Below are positions 46,858 to 50,952 of a DNA stretch of 50,952 nt, piece by piece. Source of the DNA: Sporosarcina sp. (GTDB lineage Bacteria > Bacillota > Bacilli > Bacillales_A > Planococcaceae); NCBI GenBank assembly GCA_029263895.1, contig JARIDO010000007.1:1-50952 (forward strand), in the 5' to 3' direction. Every line of letters begins with the position of its first letter. The stretch's first letter is position 1. The notes beneath the pieces were generated by a model. The model did no database searches, had not been told where the DNA came from, and saw only the letters and a list, made by a program, of their open reading frames with translations. The translations under genes and the position numbers were made by a program.

Positions 46858-47778
46858 TCAGTAAATGAGATAGAAGATGAAAGGAACAAAGAATATACTC
46901 CATAATCTCGCAAGAACATATGGTGACATCGGAATTCGAAATGACTTTGCAATAACGAACACTTGCATATGGATGCTTAACCCGTTAAAGGAGACAATCA
47001 TTGCTATTAAGAATGGGTATATTACCATACTTGAGAAATGGTCAGTTGCTGATTGCACACCTGAAGTCATTTCAAAAATAGTAAGTGCAATTGTTTTTGA
47101 AATACCCATTTCGACTGAAAATGTTGACGTGATCACATTGGCTAACACGGTACCTAATGCCGAAAAGAAAATGACCGTTGTCGCGACCAAAATTATAACC
47201 GTTGAACTTTCCTTTAAAGCATCTAGGAATGGTGTAGTGGAAATGATGGGGCGTTTAAGAGAAGAGCTTAAAGAAAGTTCTTTATGATTTGAAATGAAAA
47301 GAAATGATAAAATGAAGAATAATAGATTTGACAGATGGATAGCGATAAGTAATTTCCAACCACTAGACACATCAGCAAATAATTCAATGCCTATAAAGCC
47401 AATAATGAACATAGGACCGGGCGCATGACAAATTGCCAAAAGTAGACTGCTGTATTTACTGGAGATTTCACTATTTTTAAGCATCTCTGTAACGGTTACA
47501 GCTCCTACAGGGAATCCTCCGAATGAGCCAAGTATGTATGCTTTAAAAAAGAGTTTCCATTGAGATTTACCATTCGTATGCCCGGGGATTTTTAAAAGCC
47601 ATTGTGTCAAAATTATATACGGTAATAGATAAGGGAGTAATGCATGTAGAAAAAGTTGTGCACCCGCTTCTGCACCTGCATGTGCAACTCCAGGTTTGAG
47701 AATAAATAAAAATATCAATGCCCAGATAATTAGAATGGTCATTGTATGATAATGGCGTGAAGGCATATTTACGTCCAC
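46858..47778 (-). CDS. ylbJ: YlbJ-like sporulation integral membrane protein
   Basis: 306 residues with about eight membrane helices. YlbJ is a SigE-controlled protein needed for normal spore cortex and heat resistance in B. subtilis. Position between coaD and ylbL and blocks such as LLPYLLPYIILTQWLL, GSFGGFPVGAVTVTEML and AICHAPGPMFIIGFIG support it. The protein is about 100 residues shorter than B. subtilis YlbJ (408). The start is GTG 47778 with AAAGGAG eight bases upstream. Its presence is the best single hint that the organism sporulates. Confidence 0.82.
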   Translation of the reverse strand: MDVNMPSRHYHTMTILIIWALIFLFILKPGVAHAGAEAGAQLFLHALLPYLLPYIILTQWLLKIPGHTNGKSQWKLFFKAYILGSFGGFPVGAVTVTEMLKNSEISSKYSSLLLAICHAPGPMFIIGFIGIELFADVSSGWKLLIAIHLSNLLFFILSFLFISNHKELSLSSSLKRPIISTTPFLDALKESSTVIILVATTVIFFSALGTVLANVITSTFSVEMGISKTIALTIFEMTSGVQSATDHFSSMVIYPFLIAMIVSFNGLSIHMQVFVIAKSFRIPMSPYVLARLWSIFFVPFIFYLIY

Positions 47779-47907
47779 TCACTAAGCTCCTTTCATGACA
47801 AACAAGTATTGATAGCCTGACGTTAAATCCTTTGTCAGTCATAAATACGAGTGCTACACTTATATATATGTATTAAATGTACAGGCTATTAACAGAGGAG
47901 TGTAAAA

Positions 47908-48954
47908 ATGAAAAAGAAACAACTTAGTATGATAGGGATTTTCCTCGTGTTCATAGCTGTGCTGTTCGTCTATCCATTAGATAGTTATGTTTCACAACCA
48001 GGCGGTGCGTATCAATTGGAACCGCTTGTGAAAGTCGAAGATGGGGACGTAGACAGAGAAGGGACTTTCAGATTGATGACAATATCGGTTGGAAAGGCGA
48101 CACCTTTATCTTATGTGCTTGCTAAGTTTTCAGAAACCAAAAAAATTCTACCTGCGAGTCATGTAAGGAAATCGGGAGAAAGTGATAAAGACTATAATGT
48201 CCGTCAAAAAAGACTGATGTCTAGTTCTCAATTTAATGCTATTACTGTTGCGTTCGAAAAAGTAGGGAAACCAGTCGATGTAACATATAATGGCGTTTTT
48301 GTTGCTACAGTACTGGAACGTGGTGCAGCTGAAGGGATTTTGGAAACGGGAGATATTATTAAAGCGGTAGACAATGTGAAATTGGAAAAGGTAGGTCAAT
48401 TTTTTGAATTGATAGGGAATAAACAACTTGGTGATGAAATTACACTCGCTATAAATAGAGACAAGAAATCGATTGATGTGCGAATCACGTTGAAGGAGAT
48501 TCCTGATAGTGGGGGCGTTATCGGATTAGGTGTCATGTTTGAAGAAGATAGAACTTTGAAAACCAATCCTAAAGTCAACTTCCTAACTTCTAATATTGGC
48601 GGGCCATCAGCAGGTCTGATGTTCACGTTAGAAATCATGGATCAGTTAATCGAAGAGAATCTCACTAAAGGATATAATATTGCCGGGACTGGTGAAATGT
48701 TGGAAGATGGAAAGGTTGGTCGAATCGGTGGAGCGGATTTCAAAGTAGTCGCTGCGGATCGAGAAGATGTAGAGATTTTCTTTGCGCCAGATGATGATTT
48801 ACCTGAAGAAGTACGTGCCGCGAATCCTGGCATTAAAACAAATTATGAAGAAGCACTTGAAATGGCGAAAAAAATAGGCACGAAAATGAAAATCGTGCCA
48901 GTGAAAACAGTTGATGATGCAATCAAGTATTTAGATGAACTTGAAGCAAAATAA
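47908..48954 (+). CDS. ylbL: YlbL, membrane-anchored PDZ / Lon-like serine protease (SepM family)
   Basis: 348 residues. One N-terminal membrane helix (about 7-24) puts the enzyme outside. The PDZ domain covers about 125-200 (VFVATVLERGAAEGILETGDIIKAVD). The Lon-type proteolytic domain follows, with catalytic Ser234 in GGPSAGLM and Lys279 in GRIGGADFKVVAA. In B. subtilis YlbL works with CtpA to remove the cell-division inhibitor YneA. ATG with GAGGAG upstream. ylbK (patatin-like) is missing between it and ylbJ. Confidence 0.93.
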   Translation: MKKKQLSMIGIFLVFIAVLFVYPLDSYVSQPGGAYQLEPLVKVEDGDVDREGTFRLMTISVGKATPLSYVLAKFSETKKILPASHVRKSGESDKDYNVRQKRLMSSSQFNAITVAFEKVGKPVDVTYNGVFVATVLERGAAEGILETGDIIKAVDNVKLEKVGQFFELIGNKQLGDEITLAINRDKKSIDVRITLKEIPDSGGVIGLGVMFEEDRTLKTNPKVNFLTSNIGGPSAGLMFTLEIMDQLIEENLTKGYNIAGTGEMLEDGKVGRIGGADFKVVAADREDVEIFFAPDDDLPEEVRAANPGIKTNYEEALEMAKKIGTKMKIVPVKTVDDAIKYLDELEAK

Positions 48955-48963
48955 TTCTACTAG

Positions 48964-50178
48964 TTACTTCAATATAATTGGTGATGTTGTATAATCGCTC
49001 CCAATTAAAGGGGATGCAGTATTAAGACCAAGTGCATATAAATCTGATGCACGTATATCCATCGTAAGTGATACATCTGAAAAGGCGGCTGCTTTACTAA
49101 CTAATGGTAGCTTTAGCCTTTTTTTATGTTCATTTAGATACTGTCTTCCAGCAGACGTCATACCTAAAAGTCTTAAATAGCTGGGCTCATGTATCTGCTT
49201 ACGCAAATCGTACGTGAAGCCTGTATAGATATGTGTAAGCATCCGTTGGATACGTGTCCACGTATAGCGCTTAGATTTAACTTGGCGCATGAAACCATCG
49301 AATGTATCATGAGAGAGCGCTGCTCTGTACAATAAGTTTTCAATACCTTCTGTAATATCAGCTATATCACTAATCTTTTTTGGTCCTTCTCGTAAAATAA
49401 TGAAGCGTAGTTGCGAATAGAATTGCTGCCAACTGCCAAACGTATGATTATTTTTTTCCCATTCTCGTAAAGTGTTTGCAGTAGAAGTTGGGATGAAGTC
49501 AGAAACAACATTCAGAGTCTCTGCTTCAAAAAACGATTTACGAATACCTGTTGCACTAGCAATGGAATTCCCTTCGATTGCTTCGTCATGATATTGCGCA
49601 ATAATCCTCCGAACTGTAACAGCTTCAATTGATGATTGAAGCTGTTTTGCTGCTTCTATGTAATGAAAGCCTAAAATGTTATTTGGCTTAGACAAGTCGA
49701 CAAATGTACCTTCGTTTTCTTGACCAGTAAGAACCTCTGAATAAGCTTCATTAAGAGCTTGTGGATAACTGAGTCCACGTTTAGTTGCATTTTTAATGAG
49801 GTCTTCATAGGAGTTTCCGGCTTGTTCAATTAAACTTAAAGTATTGTAGAACGGCTTAATATTGCCATCCTCACTTCCGAAACAGAAGGAATGACATAAT
49901 GCTGCATCTAGAAGGCGAATAGCCCCAGAAGCGAAGCTAGGAGCGTTTGCAGTTGCGAATGCATAAGGCAGCTCAAAAACAATGTCTACTGATGAGGCTA
50001 AAGCCATTTTTGCACGGTGCCACTTGTCAATGAACGCGGGTTCACCGCGTTGAAGAAAATTACCACTCATTACAGCAATTACAATATCAGCATTAGTAGC
50101 TTGTTTAGCTTGTTGGGCATGGTATAAATGTCCATTGTGAAAAGGATTATATTCAACAATAATTCCTACGGCTTTCAA
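48964..50178 (-). CDS. tmcAL: tRNA(Met) cytidine acetate ligase TmcAL (YlbM)
   Basis: 404 residues. It uses acetate and ATP to form N4-acetylcytidine at the wobble position of elongator tRNA-Met. The nucleotidyltransferase signature GIIVEYNPFHNGHLYHAQQAK is at the N-terminus, followed by MSGNFLQRGEPAFIDKWHRA and ELPYAFATANAPSFASG. The start is TTG 50178 (giving MKAVGIIVEYNP) because AAAGGAG lies eight bases upstream; a GTG at 50187 would overlap that site. Convergent with ylbL, nine bases between stops. Confidence 0.93.
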   Translation of the reverse strand: MKAVGIIVEYNPFHNGHLYHAQQAKQATNADIVIAVMSGNFLQRGEPAFIDKWHRAKMALASSVDIVFELPYAFATANAPSFASGAIRLLDAALCHSFCFGSEDGNIKPFYNTLSLIEQAGNSYEDLIKNATKRGLSYPQALNEAYSEVLTGQENEGTFVDLSKPNNILGFHYIEAAKQLQSSIEAVTVRRIIAQYHDEAIEGNSIASATGIRKSFFEAETLNVVSDFIPTSTANTLREWEKNNHTFGSWQQFYSQLRFIILREGPKKISDIADITEGIENLLYRAALSHDTFDGFMRQVKSKRYTWTRIQRMLTHIYTGFTYDLRKQIHEPSYLRLLGMTSAGRQYLNEHKKRLKLPLVSKAAAFSDVSLTMDIRASDLYALGLNTASPLIGSDYTTSPIILK

Positions 50179-50249
50179 AGCGACCACTCCTTTGATATAA
50201 TATAATAAGATTATATCCTATGCTGCCTATTGAGTGACAAGAAAATATC

Positions 50250-50278
50250 TTGACATCCCTTTTCGCCCATTATATAAT
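50250..50278 (+). promoter_or_regulatory. Perfect SigA promoter of ylbN-rpmF
   Basis: TTGACA (50250-50255), 17-bp spacer, TATAAT (50273-50278), 27 bp before the ylbN ATG. It is the best match in the window, as expected for a ribosomal-protein operon. Confidence 0.92.
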
Positions 50279-50305
50279 CAACATTGTTGTCTTGAGGTGA
50301 TAGAC

Positions 50306-50839
50306 ATGAAATGGTCCATTCATCAATTACAGAAATACAGGCAAGGTGCGATGCCGCTTGACGAAGCTGTCGACCTTGAATCCGTCAAAAGACGGAATCC
50401 GGAAATCCGGAATATCACGCCTGTCCGAGTGACCGGAAGTTGTATAATCGGCTCGAAAACATTAACTTGTCGATTCCGGCTCGAAGGTACACTGACACTG
50501 CCTTGTTCCCGCACATGGGAAGATGTTGAGATGCCGTTTTCAATTGAATCTGATGAAGAATTCAGTTGGGATGAAGCGGTTCTTGCGACAAACGATGAAA
50601 TACATCCGGTAACGGGTGATGTAGTCGATCCTACCCCTGTCTTTGAGGAGCTCGTCCTCCTAGAAGTGCCACTCCAAATAATAGGCGAAAATGCCGAGAA
50701 GATGGAGCAGGCTGAAGGAAAAGGCTGGTCATATACGACCGACGAGGCTTACAATATCCGGCTCCGAGAGGAAAAGGAAACGAAAGTGGATCCAAGATTT
50801 GCCGATTTGGCAAACTTCTTTGAATCCAAGGACGAATAG
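50306..50839 (+). CDS. ylbN: YlbN / YceD-family (DUF177) protein
   Basis: 177 residues, acidic and soluble. YceD/DUF177 proteins are conserved upstream of rpmF and are linked to accumulation of 23S rRNA. Typical elements are the central [21 protein letters not shown] strand region and the C-terminal [13 protein letters not shown] with nearby acidic residues. The ATG at 50306 has GAGGTG upstream; the longer open frame from 50234 overlaps the promoter. G+C is about 49% over 50341-50820 by count, against about 37-40% for its neighbours. Confidence 0.92.
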   Translation: MKWSIHQLQKYRQGAMPLDEAVDLESVKRRNPEIRNITPVRVTGSCIIGSKTLTCRFRLEGTLTLPCSRTWEDVEMPFSIESDEEFSWDEAVLATNDEIHPVTGDVVDPTPVFEELVLLEVPLQIIGENAEKMEQAEGKGWSYTTDEAYNIRLREEKETKVDPRFADLANFFESKDE

Positions 50840-50862
50840 GCGATCGTAAGGAGGTGCCCCAG

Positions 50863-50952
50863 ATGGCTGTACCAAAAAGAAGAACATCCAAAACAGTGAA
50901 AAACAAGCGCCGTACGCATTATAAATTGCAAGTACCGGGAATGACTACTTGT
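50863..50952 (+). CDS. rpmF: Ribosomal protein L32 (5' part, cut by window end)
   Basis: First 30 codons of L32: [17 protein letters not shown], then [13 protein letters not shown] at the window edge. The final cysteine belongs to the zinc-ribbon (C+) form. AAGGAGGTG lies seven to eight bases before the ATG, and the gene follows ylbN by 23 bp on the same transcript. The remainder is outside the window. Confidence 0.95.
   Translation, partial: MAVPKRRTSKTVKNKRRTHYKLQVPGMTTC

Overview
This window is a chromosomal segment of a low-GC, Gram-positive, endospore-forming bacterium of the order Bacillales. Gene content and order follow the Bacillus subtilis stretch ykuU–ykuV … ykqB(ktrC)–rnjA–rpoY–def–ykyA–pdhABCD–yktA/B–yktC–ylaF–typA–ylaH–ylaI–ylaL–ylaN–ftsW–pycA–ctaA–ctaBCDEFG–ylbC–ylbF–ylbG–rsmD–coaD–ylbJ–ylbL–tmcAL–ylbN–rpmF. 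The AT-rich coding sequence, many TTG/GTG starts and the inserted genes suggest the Planococcaceae (Sporosarcina-like). That assignment is an inference.

Layout. Positions 1-420 hold a GC-rich tandem array of 41-bp units. 499-4853 (minus strand) is a spermidine/putrescine ABC transporter operon (potABCD) headed by an XRE-cupin regulator. 5067-6667 carries a cysteine-rich hypothetical protein and the YkuU/YkuV peroxiredoxin-thioredoxin pair. 6931-10358 holds a K+ channel regulator (KtrC), RNase J1, RNA polymerase epsilon and peptide deformylase. Between the last two sits an unannotated-looking 23-codon cationic gene with its own consensus promoter, Shine-Dalgarno sequence and terminator. 10562-16368 is ykyA and the pyruvate dehydrogenase operon. 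16490-24763 holds envelope and small conserved genes plus BipA/TypA and FtsW. 24763-28200 is pyruvate carboxylase. 28271-36273 is the heme A / caa3 cytochrome oxidase cluster (ctaA, ctaB, ctaCDEF, ctaG, ctaM).

36613-50952 is the ylb region. It contains an AI-2E-family permease, a YugN-like protein, YlbC, a divergent aspartokinase-like/MurE-like pair, YlbF, a degenerate GDPD protein, YlbG, two uncharacterised proteins, RsmD, CoaD, YlbJ, YlbL, TmcAL, YlbN and the start of ribosomal protein L32 (cut by the window edge).

Functionally the window links pyruvate metabolism (Pdh, Pyc), aerobic respiration (cytochrome caa3 and heme A), peptidoglycan and division (FtsW, a MurE paralogue, the deacetylase), RNA turnover and translation factors. 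The most unusual elements are: (i) the ACT-less DapG-like aspartokinase divergent from a second MurE, here proposed to supply a meso-diaminopimelate branch such as spore cortex synthesis; (ii) the small cationic gene at 9663-9734; (iii) the 41-bp GC-rich array; and (iv) the GDPD-family protein lacking key catalytic residues. No tRNA, rRNA, CRISPR array, complete insertion sequence or prophage was seen.
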